Shown: positions 21,166 to 31,582 of the stretch, one piece after another
How positions within the stretch are numbered: position 1 is the first letter of the stretch
Layout: each line of letters starts with the position of its first letter
DNA from: Argyresthia goedartella
Lineage: Eukaryota; Arthropoda; Insecta; Lepidoptera; Argyresthiidae
Length of the DNA stretch: 64,000 bases
Reading direction: 5' to 3'
Assembly (NCBI GenBank): GCA_949825045.1
Contig: OX463807.1
Coordinates: forward strand, 41,312,749-41,376,748
Program-made: the position numbers and the translations under genes
The notes under the pieces: generated by a model
Databases searched by the model: none
What the model saw: only the letters and a program-made list of their open reading frames with translations
What the model was told of the DNA's origin: nothing

Positions 21166-22240
21166 GTAGACCATGAAACACTAATAAACAAACTGGATGT
21201 TTACGGTGTACGAGGTAATGTGCTTGAACTTATTAAAAGCTACCTGAGTGACAGAACACAGTTAACACAGATTTCCAGAATATGTCAGAAAACAAAAACA
21301 GAAAATCAATACATATCAGGCCCGAGAACGGTTAAATGTGGCGTACCACAAGGTAGCGTATTAGGACCACTACTATTCCTCATCTACATCAATGATCTCC
21401 CTATGTCAGTAAGTTACCCAATGGTATTATTTGCAGATGACAGTACGATGTTGCGGATTTTCGAGATGAAAATACATACGCATCTGAAATTAATAATTCC
21501 CTTAACGATATTATTGAATGGCTGAGCCGTAATAATCTGATAATCAATCTTGATAAAACTAACATAATGACATTTAAAAATAATTACAATCAAATAACAA
21601 ACACTCTTGACATCTACTATAATAATAAAAAAATTGACAAAATAAATGTATTCAAATTCTTAGGACTCACATCTGACATGGAAACCACAAGTAGAGCATG
21701 TTTGCAAAAAACTAAGTCAGTTTTCCTATGCTCTATATATGCTTGCCAAAGTTACTGGGCAATCAGATTTATTAACCGTGTATCATGCTTTTGTCGCCTC
21801 GACTTTAAGGTATGGCATTATTTTCTGGGGCAACTCAACCGACAAAGACTCACCGTTTTTGTGCTCTAAAGCTTTTAGAGCACAAAAACGGTGTATAAGG
21901 GCAATTTGTAAATTGAAACCTACAGACAGTTGCGTTCCTCATTTTAGAATGTTAGGTATATACCTAACGTCATGTCAATGTCAATATTGACATTGACATC
22001 ATTATATATTTATGAAACTGCTGTATTTGTAAAAACAAACTGGTGCTTTTTTTAAGACAATGAATAGTAAAAGAGATACTAAATTATGTGCACCTCCCCG
22101 CTCTACTGCTTTATTCAGCAAAAGTATATTTGGTATGGCGCCAAAAGTGTATAATAAGCTGCCTAAATCCAGAGACATTGAGCAACTTCATTCATACAAG
22201 GCTGGACTTAGATATTTCTTAATCATTAAAAAATCATAGT
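21166..22240 (+). pseudogene. C-terminal half of reverse transcriptase, element P
   Basis: GVPQGSVLGPLLFLIYIND and LFADDSTML (FADD catalytic box) are intact at 21335-21450. A frameshift follows near 21450 and others later. The thumb continues with WLSRNNLIINLDKTN, FKFLGL and RYGIIFWGNSTDKDS, ending near KVYNKLPKSRDIEQL. Three perfect palindromes (21851-21893, 21951-21968, 21972-21999) lie inside the thumb and disrupt it. Confidence 0.82.
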
Positions 22241-22565
22241 ATAAGTTAGAGGACTTCTTGGAGGACAAGTCAATCTAACGCAATATTATAAATATAATGA
22301 TAGATACATAAATAGATAAGTAACATGACCAGAATAATAAATTTATTGTGAATAAAATTAATGCTCATTCACTCTTAGATGGGTGCATAATTTTCTTTAA
22401 TTTTAATTTTATGATAATTGTGTTGTATGTACATCATAACATTTGCACGTCTGCATGGCAGAATATAGCGAAACTAAGTGACATTATAAAATACCCGATG
22501 TACACCTATATTCATGCAAATAAACATTACTTTACTTTACTTTACTTTACTTTACTTTTACTTTA
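21166..22565 (+). mobile_element. CR1-like element P, 3' portion
   Basis: RT resumes at VDHETLINKLDVYGVRGN, exactly where the 7.1-9.85 kb part stops. It runs to a stop near 22239, then a 3' UTR ending CATGCAAATAAACATTACTT and a (TACTT)n tail at about 22525-22565. Confidence 0.8.
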
Positions 22566-22599
22566 CTTTTCTTTTTCCTGTGCGAGATTCAGCCATGAA

Positions 22600-22783
22600 T
22601 CACCACTTGATGGAGAAATTTCCTTTTTCAAATTCAAATCAGTTATGTACTCATTAGTTTAGTTGATCATATTTGATTTATTTTTTATTTTTTCCATGTA
22701 TATGAGACTTAATTAAGTGTTTGACTTGTAAAAGTGCAATATTTTGCCTACTTGTAATAAATGATTTGATTTGATTTGATTTG
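22600..22783 (+). repeat. 3' UTR and tail of another non-LTR element
   Basis: GTAATAAATGATTTGATTTGATTTG is a polyadenylation-like signal followed by a (TTGAT)n tail, as at 43770-43789 and the inverse complement at 45636-45665. No coding sequence precedes it, so the insertion is very short. Confidence 0.5.
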
Positions 22784-22960
22784 CGTGACAGAGGGCTAGT
22801 CCATCGCCTCAGCTATGGAGTAATGATGGTATCCTCACGATGTATCCCATCACCGTTAGAACGTCCGTATAATGTACTTAAGAAAAACTAATTATCTCTT
22901 TGTTACATGATCAGGAATCGAACCTGCATCTCCTGAGTGAGAAGCACTACTTGACCTAAT
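22784..22960 (-). mobile_element. tRNA-derived SINE, copy 1
   Basis: On the minus strand GGAGATGCAGGTTCGATTCC (B-box region) is followed by a body with CATTATACGGACGTTCTAAC and TTACTCCATAGCTGAGGC, ending ..CCCTCTGTCACGC. The same order appears on the plus strand at 23470-23645. It is a non-coding Pol III-type retroelement. Confidence 0.7.
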
Positions 22961-23084
22961 TTGGAGGGTAGGTATTTATTACATATGAGACGTCACTTCA
23001 GTTAATATTTATTGATATTTGCCCCCACAAGGGAAGGGGGGGGGTTATGCCAGTTAGTGCCAGAATGTCGCAAGTTTTCGAGCA

Positions 23085-23205
23085 GCGAGGGAGTAGCACA
23101 GGTTTTTTAGGATTTCAAACTTGGGTGTAAATGATTCTCAGGGGTACTAACAACATATTAACAATCTTACCTTTTTAAGTTTGCCTTTTTATGTTGACAT
23201 TAACT
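23085..23205 (+). repeat. Relic of the 29.8/32.2 kb terminal repeat family
   Basis: GTAGCACAGGTTTTTTAGGA, then TCAAACTTGGGTGTAAATGA, CTCAGGGGTACTAACAACATAT and TGTTGACATTAACT run parallel to 32160-32282 with many substitutions. It is a single diverged arm, with no partner arm nearby. Confidence 0.5.
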
Positions 23206-23469
23206 ATACTACGTATTGCCCGTAACGTAATATTATGTTTGAAATTGGCAAGGCAAAGCAAACTTTATTTTTCCGTTCTTTTTCCACATTTTAGTCTCTC
23301 AAATAACTTGTACTTCTCCATCCTGTTATATCCTATTTCAAGCTAAATCTGATTACGAACAATTATTTTTGCGAGAGTTTTACACAATCGGTTCGTAGAA
23401 CCAAACTGCTAGTGCCTTTTGTCGTGTCTTTTTTTTGGCAGAGGTCAATTTTTAGAGCCCTGTGGTGGG

Positions 23470-23645
23470 ATTTCACACTTGCTTCTCATACAGGAGATGC
23501 AAGTTCCATTCATGACCATGTACCAATAAGATAATTGATTTATATTAATTACATTATACGGATGTTCTAACGGTGACTAAAAACATCATGAGCAAACCTT
23601 CATTACTCCATAGCTGAGGCAATGGGCTAGCCCCCTGTCACGCAA
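23470..23645 (+). mobile_element. tRNA-derived SINE, copy 2 (inverted to copy 1)
   Basis: GCTTCTCATACAGGAGATGC, CATTATACGGATGTTCTAAC and TTACTCCATAGCTGAGGC, ending GCCCCCTGTCACGC, mirror the copy at 22784-22960. The two copies lie about 500 bp apart in opposite orientation. Confidence 0.7.
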
Positions 23646-23864
23646 AATGGAGTATTGAATAACTGACTCAAAGTGGGCATAATTGTCGGAAAATGCGTGC
23701 CAATATGCGTCATTTTTTTTTTCAACAAATTTTTTTTTAACTGTGTGTAGATGAGGTTTCGTTTCCGAAAAACCAATTCAAATATATATATGTATTTAGA
23801 AAGCTGAAAAAGTGCGGTATTTTCCTTTTAGCCCTTATAATGGGAAGTATTTCTTTAATATGTC

Positions 23865-24200
23865 ATGCTTGGGTTGGTCCCACTGTTGGGCAAATGCCTC
23901 CCCTATCTCAGACCACTCTTCCCTATCCTGTGCCGCTCCAGCCCAATCCGGAAAAAGTCCTGTTCAGCTCGTCCCCCCCTCGACGTCTCGGCCTGCCTCG
24001 TGGGCACCTATTCGGTTGTAAGTCTGCCCCACTTGTGGGAGTGCAAGCGGCAAATGTGGCCGACCTAGGTTCTCCGTCAGCGACCTGGTTTGAGCACCGT
24101 AGGTCGTAGGTCAACGAGTTTGCGCTTCAGTTGCAATGGAAGCCAGTTGCCCTTCATCACATGGACCAGTAGCTCTTCCAGACATTCGATACGCTTCTAT
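23865..24200 (+). repeat. Dispersed repeat containing CCCACTGTTGGGCAAATGCC
   Basis: The GTCCCACTGTTGGGCAAATG..CTCCCC opening and the GC-rich body differ from flanking DNA. A related start (TGTCCCACTGCTGCAGG) is at 47128. I recall similar lepidopteran repeats, usually non-coding. The several short overlapping frames here show no protein family. The stretch 24200-24900 shows nothing else. Confidence 0.4.
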
Positions 24201-24899
24201 CGATTTCCTGACCCTGCCTGTTTTCGAAGGTTACTATCTGGCCCAAGTACATGTACTCGTCGACATAGTGTATTTTATTATGGGAATTATATTCTATAGA
24301 ATCTTTTGTTTACAGCGGCTATGGTGTGTGTGTCCTTTATTTACAAGGTAGCAATACAATCCCGCTTGCAATAGTGTCTAAACCAGTGGTAAGATTAAGA
24401 GGTCGGAGGGGATTGTGAAAGAGGAAATGTTGGCCGAATGCCCAAAATGCTGCTTTTATGTCTGTCCGACTACCGACACTGTCCGACTATCGGCACTGTC
24501 CGAATACCGTCATTTGCCTAGCGAAAGAAAATTCCAGAATGAATTTGAGTATAGCTCAAATGATAAATTGTTTGTTGTAATTACTTACCGCGTTAGGGTT
24601 CACGAGGGCAGGACCCGCCGATGTCATGCGCGTGGGTCCCTGGCGTCCTTGCAACCCCTGTCAAAATAGTATGGAGTATTAATATTTGGCTATTTGTCAA
24701 GTGGAAGATTGGAACAAGCTGAATTTAAGTTTCTCCCTGTAATAAAATTTCTAAGTTTTAGTCCAGTTGCAGTTGTCTAACTGGGCACAACAAATTAAAT
24801 AATCGAATAAAAAATCATAGGTAATTATTTATGCACGGAAAATAAAATGCTGTAGTTGCTAGAAATGTTCTGTTGCGAGTTACAACACATGTATAAATA

Positions 24900-25306
24900 A
24901 AAAAACCGGTCAAGTGCGAGTCTAAATCGCGCACAAAGGGTTCCGTACCACCGTTCAATGGAAGCGATGCACGATGGTGTGGAGTGAATAGTTTGGATTT
25001 TACACAGCAAAATATTGTTTACAAAGTTATTGGTGCGGTTACATTCACACTCCATGTACGTAACCAGGTGCATCCATAAGTTTGTATGTTGTATTGAAAG
25101 AATTGTTGTATGGGAGCCCCCTTAAATATTTCTTTTATCCTGTTTTTAGTATTTGTTGTTATAGCGGCAACAGAAATACATAATCTGTGAAAATTTCAAC
25201 TCTCTAGCTAGCTAGGTTCTTGAGATACAGCCTGGTGACAGACGGACGGACAGCGAAGTCTTAGTAATAGGGTTCCGTTCTTACCCGTTGGGTACGGAAC
25301 CCTAAA
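24900..25306 (+). repeat. Dispersed repeat, most complete copy
   Basis: It runs from ACCGGTCAAGTGCGAGTC and GGGTTCCGTACC through CCATGTACGTAACCAGGTGC, TGTATGGGAGCCCCCTTAAA, GTTATAGCGGCAACAGAAAT and GACAGACGGACGGACAGC to GGGTACGGAACCCTAAAAA. The GGGTTCCGTACC and GGTACGGAACCC ends are inverted complements. It is a useful reference for the fragments elsewhere in the window. Confidence 0.75.
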
Positions 25307-25314
25307 AATCAGAC

Positions 25315-26012
25315 AAGCGCTCGCGTTTTTAAGGGTTAATCGAGTTACTACACATAGGTATCAATAAAAATGGACTCAGGCACGCGCCTGATTGAGGGTA
25401 AATCGAGTTACTACACATAGGTATTATCAATAAAAGTTCACACGGCCGCGCGCCTTATTAAGTAAGTTACTACCACTAGTATTAAATAAGTTACTACACA
25501 TAAGTATTAATAAAAATGCCCTCGTTAATGGTTAATCGAGTCACTACACATAGGTATTATCGATAAAAATTCACACAGCCACGCACATTATTAAGGGTTA
25601 ATCGAGTTACTACACATAGTTATCAATAAAAAATTATACAGGCGCGCGCCTTATTAAGGGTTAATCGAGTTACTACACATAGTTATCAATAAAAATGGCT
25701 AGTATTTAATCGCACATCAAAAATACTGATTTGCACAGCAAAAAAGGATCAGCAAATACAATTTTTATGTTTTGAATATTTTATGTGTACTCAACTTTAT
25801 GTTTTAAGTATTTTTTGCTGTTCTTGCATGTTCAACCTAACACCTGCGCTTCGATCATCCCCTGTACCCTTCACCTAAGCTACAGCAGCATTTTGCCCTG
25901 ATATTTGCTGGGCAAATCAGTATTTTTGATGTGAAATTTGATATTTCCCAATAAGAATTCACACAGCCGCGCGCCTTATGAAGGGTTAATCGAGTTTCTA
26001 CACATAGGTATC
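25315..26012 (+). repeat. Diverged satellite, ~60-70 bp units, interrupted
   Basis: The unit AAGGGTTAATCGAGTTACTA followed by CACATAGGTAT(TA)TCAATAAAAA and a GCGCGCCTTATT segment recurs about seven times. Units start near 25333, 25396, 25461, 25530, 25595, 25656 and 25980. The array is broken between about 25697 and 25955 by a separate small element. The spacers are variable and non-coding. Confidence 0.8.
25713..25933 (-). mobile_element. Small 'variable-arm' element, copy 1
   Basis: Bounded by perfect 22-bp inverted repeats, CACATCAAAAATACTGATTTGC at 25713-25734 and its complement at 25912-25933. The minus-strand interior reads AGCTTAGGTGAAGGGTA..TAGGTTGAACATGCAAGAAC, then AGCAAAAAATACTTAAAACA. 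This core is shared with 27827-27980 and more distantly with 26440-26532. The inverted arms are not shared between copies. Confidence 0.7.
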
Positions 26013-26360
26013 AGTTTTTTCTTGAACACATGGAGTAACTACATCTTAGTCTACGTCCAAGTGAAATGTGCGAACTTATTACTGAAATGGACAAACACAT
26101 AACTGAATGGGGGTGTAGCAGAAATCACAAAATACAACTAAATATAATATCTTGTATAATTAACATGTGTAACTACTATGCTTTACTGAGACGAGTCAAT
26201 ATAAATATATGTCAGTTGGTTCACTACTTTAGAGCGAGCGACTGAGATCACGCATAAACCATGTATGTTTCCGTGATCGCTCCGCAAACATAGTGTATAA
26301 TAAAACAATTTGTAACATGGAAAAATTAAATAAAAAAGCTGTCGTAACAATATCTTAGAA

Positions 26361-26668
26361 TTGACTATATCATGATATAGCCAACCATGGTTGCACTAGA
26401 ACTTTCATTGAACGAAGAAATATTTTAGAGCAAATCACTATAGCTTAGGTGAAGACTAAAGTGGGCGAGCGCAGCGAAGCCCCCGAATAGTCTACGTGTA
26501 AGGTTGACATGTACAGCACAAAAAACACCACGTAGTACTGAATACAAATGCTTTTAAAAAGACATGTTGTCGTGCCATTTAACCCTTTCTGATCATTTCA
26601 TAAAATAATTGACTATATCATGAAATGGTTGGCCATTTCATGAAATAACCAAATTCTACGATATAGCC
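26361..26668 (+). mobile_element. Small 'variable-arm' element, copy 2
   Basis: The core 26440-26532 (AGCTTAGGTGAAGACTAAAG, GCGAGCGCAGCGAAGCCCCC, AAGGTTGACATGTACAGCAC) matches the family. The left arm (26361-26392) contains CTATATCATGATATAG and CAACCATGGTTG palindromes. The right arm (26609-26668) repeats TTGACTATATCATG and adds TCATGAAATGGTTGGCCATT. A weaker relative of the core may follow at 26735-26830. Confidence 0.6.
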
Positions 26669-27047
26669 ACGAGTAGGACAAAGCCAACGCTTGCTGGCTA
26701 ATGTTAGTTATTTGGTCGATTAATGATAATTGTCTAGGCAAAGTGGTAGGTCTAATGAAGGGAGGGTGAAGGCTAATCCTTAGTGTTAGGTTGATAAGTA
26801 AAAACAAAAAACATCGACGCTTGATTTCTATTTCAACTTTTGAGATTTTTTTCATCGAGTTATGTTATTCGTAAATTTAGTTTATTTTTCGCTAATCTGA
26901 ACAAGTACAAATCTGTAAACACTATCCCGTGGGCATTTAGTCAATTCGTTTTTATTCGCTCGTTTCATGATTTATTTTAATTTTATGTTTTGTTTTCATA
27001 CAGTTGATGAAAAGGCAGGCCAGTTTTGGCGCACCGACGACAATAAA

Positions 27048-27600
27048 TAATAAAATAAAATAAAATGTGTTTATTGCAGTATGTAACCAAATTATCACAT
27101 CGCTTACAATTACAACTGGGGCCTTATTTTACGTATATCAATAACTGTGTCAGAAAACCTAGCTCCTACAGTCCATAGTTTTTGGTTACAAGTAATAGGT
27201 AGGTACTAACTAATAACATTATATAAATTAATTAATTAAGAATTTGTCTGTTGTGCATATGTTTGTGTGTATGTGTGTATGTGTCTGTGTGGTGCGTGTG
27301 TGCCTATTGTGTGAGTGTGGTTAATATCTACCAGTATTTTATGATATAATCTTATGTTGATTGGCAGATAAGGCTCTCAATCTCTTCGTAGCATTTAATG
27401 ATTATCCATGTTATCACAAGTTCTTTATTTTCTTTGTAGTTTTTTCTATGTATATCTAGGCTTTTATTTATTAACTTATATATGCAGGCTGCCTCAAATT
27501 TGTATTGCCTGCGAGCAAATGTGGACTTACAAGATGGCACTTTAATAATGGTATATGTTTTCTTCTTTTGTTTAATAACACTATATCAACTGCAGATGTT
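27048..27600 (-). pseudogene. Non-LTR 3' end with RT C-terminus
   Basis: On the minus strand the frame 27540-27352 opens PSCKSTFARRQYKFEAACIY and ends ..CYEEIESLICQST, typical of the extreme C-terminus of CR1/Jockey-type RTs. A TG-rich 3' UTR (27245-27310) and a (TTTTA)n tail at 27050-27066 follow. Only the last ~60 codons remain. Confidence 0.6.
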
Positions 27601-27798
27601 TTTTATGTATTTTAAAGACTGAGTTTATCATGTAATTTTTTTTAACAGTTAACAACTAACAACTAACTTACTAACAGTACAAGTATTTAGTGTTCAGTAT
27701 TCAGTATATTTATTGCCATAAATATCATTTTACAAGGTCTTACAGATATACTTAATAATTGCAACAAATATAATCACCACCAAAATATTTTTTCCTAC

Positions 27799-28035
27799 CC
27801 AAAATGGCAAAATGACCACCAAAAGTTGCAGAAAATATCAGGGCAATTACTGCGGCAGCTTAGGTGAAGGGTAAAGGGGGTGAGCGAAGCGAAGCCCCCT
27901 TTATCCTTCGTCTTAGGTTGAACATGTAAGAACAACAAAAAATACTTAAAACATAAACTTAAGTACACAAAACATAAAAAGAAGTTTGGTGATCATTTAT
28001 CCAAACACAATTTGGTGGACATCCATCCATTTTGG
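27799..28035 (+). mobile_element. Small 'variable-arm' element, copy 3
   Basis: The core 27827-27980 (AGCTTAGGTGAAGGGTAAAG, GGTTGAACATGTAAGAACAA, AAATACTTAAAACATAAAC) is closest to copy 1. The arms are CCAAAATGGCAAAATGACCA at 27799 and, inverted, TTTGGTGGACATCC..CCATTTTGG at 28011-28035. They resemble each other but not the arms of copies 1 or 2. Confidence 0.65.
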
Positions 28036-28214
28036 CAGTCATTTCGAATTTATTGGTAGTAAATTTTCGAATTTTTTGGTAATCGTTTAAACAGAAGCCC
28101 TTAATAATTATGAATCAATGTCATTTCACCTTTGGGGCATAGCAATCACAGGAATAAACGGAAATAGTACAAATATCACACAACAAAGAATTTAAATAAT
28201 TTCGCAGAAATCAT

Positions 28215-28480
28215 TCTTGCTAAACCTTTCAATGCATAACAAAAGCTCTTCAGCTTGTTTTCTACGCATTCAATGTGTTTTTTCCAGCTCATATTTTCAT
28301 CACCACAGATAACCAGGAATTTGGCATGCGATGCTTACGCGCTTTTTACCATCGAAATCCACCTTTAGAGCCAACTCCTGAGTATAGGAGTTCCTGAAAT
28401 GCATGATGTTGGTTTTGCTGATATTTGTACTAAGGTTGAGTTGCTTGAACCAGCCTTTAACAGCCTATAACAAATCCTCT
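28215..28480 (-). pseudogene. RT thumb fragment, heavily degraded
   Basis: Minus-strand translation across frames gives GWFKQLNLSTNISKTNIMHF, then FDGK and MSWKKHIECVENKLKSFCYA. This is the palm-thumb stretch of CR1/Jockey RT (W..N.L..N..KT, then W..HI). There is no YADD box and no continuous frame. Confidence 0.5.
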
Positions 28481-28599
28481 GTTGGAAACCTATATGGAGG
28501 CTAGCTTTAAATATTACATAACGTTACATTGTAAATACTTACGCGTGATCGATTCTCTCGCAGCTTGTAAATAGGCCTCACAGGAGCCTGAAAAAAAAA

Positions 28600-29010
28600 A
28601 ATATTATTGCATTGTGCCGAAGGGTGCCAAACGGTCCCCGTCACTAAGTCTCCGTCTCTGCAATCCGTCCTTCTGTCTGTCTGCCCGTCCGACTGCTGTC
28701 CGTCCGTCTCTCCGTCAACCTGATGAACCGTTACTTGTTTTTTTTATAAGTGGGTGAATATCTATTGCGGCTATGAAATGGGATCCCCATTGAAAATCTG
28801 GTGGTATGTACGATATGCTTTTTCCGTGGCAGCCATTTTGTTGATAAATTCATTCTGAATATCGGAATGCTCACAAAGAGGCAAAAAGTGACATTCCAAA
28901 ATTCAGTTGCTCTCACAGTAGACAGCATATAATCCTTTAGTCCAATTAAGGGTTAAGAAATCTGCCAAGTGCGAGGCAGACACACGCACCGTCGGATCTA
29001 ATACCTATTT
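28600..29010. repeat. Fragments of the dispersed repeat, both orientations
   Basis: 28608-28740 (minus) contains GGGTGCCAAACGGTCCC and a run of GTCCGTCC-type units, the 3' part of the family. 28968-29000 (plus) has TGCCAAGTGCGAGGCAGAC, the 5' core. The rest of 28500-29580 shows no gene. Confidence 0.5.
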
Positions 29011-29585
29011 TGCTGGCCTGAGATGACTCACTGATTATGATCCAAAGATATTCGAAGACATCAACGTGTGTGAAAGCATTATTTTTACAAACTGCTAACT
29101 CTAACTTACTGGCCATAAATCCCGCTAACAAAAAAAGACGCGAGTATTTTTTTAATTATATATTGAATATTTGAAGTTTTGAGAATACATTACTGAGCCG
29201 GAAATTCTGTCCCGGAATAGAACATTGGGTCGCCGGCACCGCACCCTTCTTTACCCTTTTTTAAAGAAGATTATTATATAATTTTGTAATAAAAATCTCT
29301 GAAAAATCTACTCTAATGTCCATTAAAATATCCTGAGATTTCCAAAACCCGGACGCGATCCTAAGAAGAGCCTAACGATCCTGAAATCTCAGGAAAAATC
29401 CTGAGATACGGTAAGTAGTCGTGGTAATTTTGTGGATCATATTAGGGTCGTCAACCCAATCGGTTAAGGGGGATTAATGTGTCAAGTGTCTGTATGGTTG
29501 GTTTGAGGTGTCCGAGATCGATGGTCCAAGTTTTTTTTTTTACAGTTGCTCTCGGATTTCGTTTGATTTATTAAGGCACTATACC

Positions 29586-29720
29586 TCGACCCACGAGTTA
29601 TGAGCGGAGGCCTTGAATGCGCAGGTCACTTTTCAATACCTGTACATAGGCACAGTAATTCCCGCCAGCGTCGCGCAGCGCTCTTAATTCGTGGCGCGCG
29701 GCATACACAGCACGACTATT
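29586..29720 (+). repeat. Unoccupied relative of the piggyBac copy A target
   Basis: GAGTTATGAGCGGAGGCCTT to GCGCAGCGCTC-TTAA-TTCGTGGCGCG matches both sides of copy A (1530-1625 and 3686-3700). A single TTAA at 29684-29687 lies exactly where the element sits in the other copy. Confidence 0.8.
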
Positions 29721-30358
29721 TATTTTCACAAGAAGCTCACACCACACATCAGTCCGTATCTGTCAAGCTCGAGATATTTGCGGGTTGTAAAATAGTTATT
29801 AGGCCGGTCAATATCTACATTAAAAAAAAAAAACATTGCAAACGCGCATGTAACTACGATTTTTTTATATGTTGTTAGGTCACTTGAGAGTAGTTTATAC
29901 CCAAGTTTGCAACCCTGAAAACCTTGTGCTGCCCCCACGGTGCTCGAAAAACTGCGAAATTTTGGCAAATATTTCAGTTTATTAAAAAATCTACCTTAAC
30001 GAAGAGTTTTTCAAGTACGTTTGGTAGTACTTTAGTAAAGATAACAAAATTTGCTACAATTTTAGCGAAACTTGAGCACATTATGTCTTTTGGTTGCGAA
30101 GATACAGCAAGTCAAAGATGGGCAATTCTCCGGCAGTGCTAGGAAAACTGTGAAATTACAGAATTTCCGATGTAACAGCTCTTGTTTCAGTTGCTTTTTT
30201 TTTGTTTCAGCATCACCAGACGACAACGCTTGTACTAGCTGATGTAGGCGGGGCTGTTTCTGTTATTACTCTGCAGTTCTTCTCTTAAAATTCTTAATTT
30301 CGGACAATTGTGAAAAAAGTAAACAATATAGTGTGATCGCAAATAAACTTCATACAGG

Positions 30359-31357
30359 ATGTCGGATTCACCGGGCGATTGTTTTATATGTCATTCAAGC
30401 CTACTGGAAGGCAAAGTGGTGATTGTTAAACAAAAGGGAATCCTCACACTCATTGAAGCAAGTGAAAAACGTTGTCTTCGAGAAAACAAGAGCTCAGATT
30501 TCGATCAAGTATTTATCATTGGGGAGGACGTGGACCTACTTATCCTTCTTAACGGCTTAAACTCTGGAGAGACAAATGTGTACTTTTTAAAAGGCAGTAG
30601 AGGTGGATCAGACTGCATCCAATACCCAGCAAATTCGTTTACTTGTGGAGAAATGCAGATTCCACGCGGGGTGGTTTTATTTCTGAATGCCATCAGCGGG
30701 TGTGACACAACCTCTGCCCTTTTCTGGCAAGGCAAGATGAAGTGGTGCAACATCCTAAAAAAAACCCCTGACTGGATAGATCTCGCCAACATTTTCCTTG
30801 ACCCAAACGCCAACAAGGAAGACGTAGGAAATGCTGGCGAGAAGATCTTGATGAACCTCTACGGAGGAGATGTGGGGACACTGAATACTTTGCGTTACTC
30901 AGCATTTGTCAAATCGGCAGTTACGGTCAAAGTGAACCTTGCTCGCCTCCCCCCAACTACAGATGCTGCAAAATATCATTCGTGGAGGACTTACCACCAA
31001 CTACAAAAATGGTTAGGGGTTGAAAAGAACCCGTGTGACTGGGGATGGGAGACTAGCGAACAAGGTCTAATGCCTGTCACAATGTGCGCAGAGCCCGCTC
31101 CTAAAACCCTGCTTAAAATGATGGCTTGCAAATGCAAGAAAGGTTGCTTAGCTTTGTGCACTTCCAGAAAGGCCGGGCTCAAGTGCTCTATCTTATGTTC
31201 CTTTTGCCACGGTCGAAATTGCAACAACGCCATCCCTATCGTTCTGGATGAGGAGGACGAGGATGAGGACAATCCAACACCATATGCCGACCCACCTTCA
31301 CCTCCAGAAAACACTATCCCTCCACCCCCACTCCCCCCACTGATCTTGACTGGTTGA
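30359..31357 (+). CDS. Intact 332-aa ORF, nuclease-like core plus CXC-type Cys cluster
   Basis: The frame is uninterrupted from the ATG at 30359 to the stop at 31357. Residues ~50-65 read VFIIGEDVDLLILL, followed by RGVVLFLNAISGCDTTSALF. The pattern recalls acidic clusters of PIN/FEN-like nucleases. A Trp/Pro segment (KNPCDWGWE) is followed by CKCKKGC..CTSRKAGLKCSILC..CHGRNC, which resembles TSO1/tesmin CXC domains. The tail is acidic, then Pro-rich. The pattern recalls a repetitive protein family of invertebrate genomes, of which this seems a shortened member. The N-terminus has a CxxC-like CFICH. A possible splice acceptor (TTTGTTTCAG) ends at 30210. The function is not established. The surrounding inverted repeats suggest a transposon protein. 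Confidence 0.6.
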   Translation: MSDSPGDCFICHSSLLEGKVVIVKQKGILTLIEASEKRCLRENKSSDFDQVFIIGEDVDLLILLNGLNSGETNVYFLKGSRGGSDCIQYPANSFTCGEMQIPRGVVLFLNAISGCDTTSALFWQGKMKWCNILKKTPDWIDLANIFLDPNANKEDVGNAGEKILMNLYGGDVGTLNTLRYSAFVKSAVTVKVNLARLPPTTDAAKYHSWRTYHQLQKWLGVEKNPCDWGWETSEQGLMPVTMCAEPAPKTLLKMMACKCKKGCLALCTSRKAGLKCSILCSFCHGRNCNNAIPIVLDEEDEDEDNPTPYADPPSPPENTIPPPPLPPLILTG

Positions 31358-31582
31358 GACCTGGTCCTTCCAAAAGGGCAAAAGTCTAAGTCTCTAAATT
31401 TGTATAAATTTGTAGTTTTAAATCGTTATACTGTTTTTTTGTGCTTTCTTTTTATGTTTACTTTATCTTAAATGTCAAATTTGTACTCTTTGTTCTTTAT
31501 AATACATCCTACAAACATAATGTAATTGAGCACAATGTATTTATTATTTAGCGAAAACCTAATCAGTCATACTATAATATTA

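Noticed and set aside
25315..26012. CRISPR-like array of regularly spaced repeats
   Set aside because: Units are diverged, spacing is irregular and the spacers are related to one another. This is an animal satellite, not a CRISPR array.
30505..31314. Minus-strand frames of 70-107 codons under the 332-codon ORF
   Set aside because: They are shadows of the long plus-strand frame and carry no recognisable domains.
30359..31357. Ordinary single-copy host gene
   Set aside because: The flanking inverted repeats and the repetitive character I recall for this protein type favour a mobile origin, although this is not proven.
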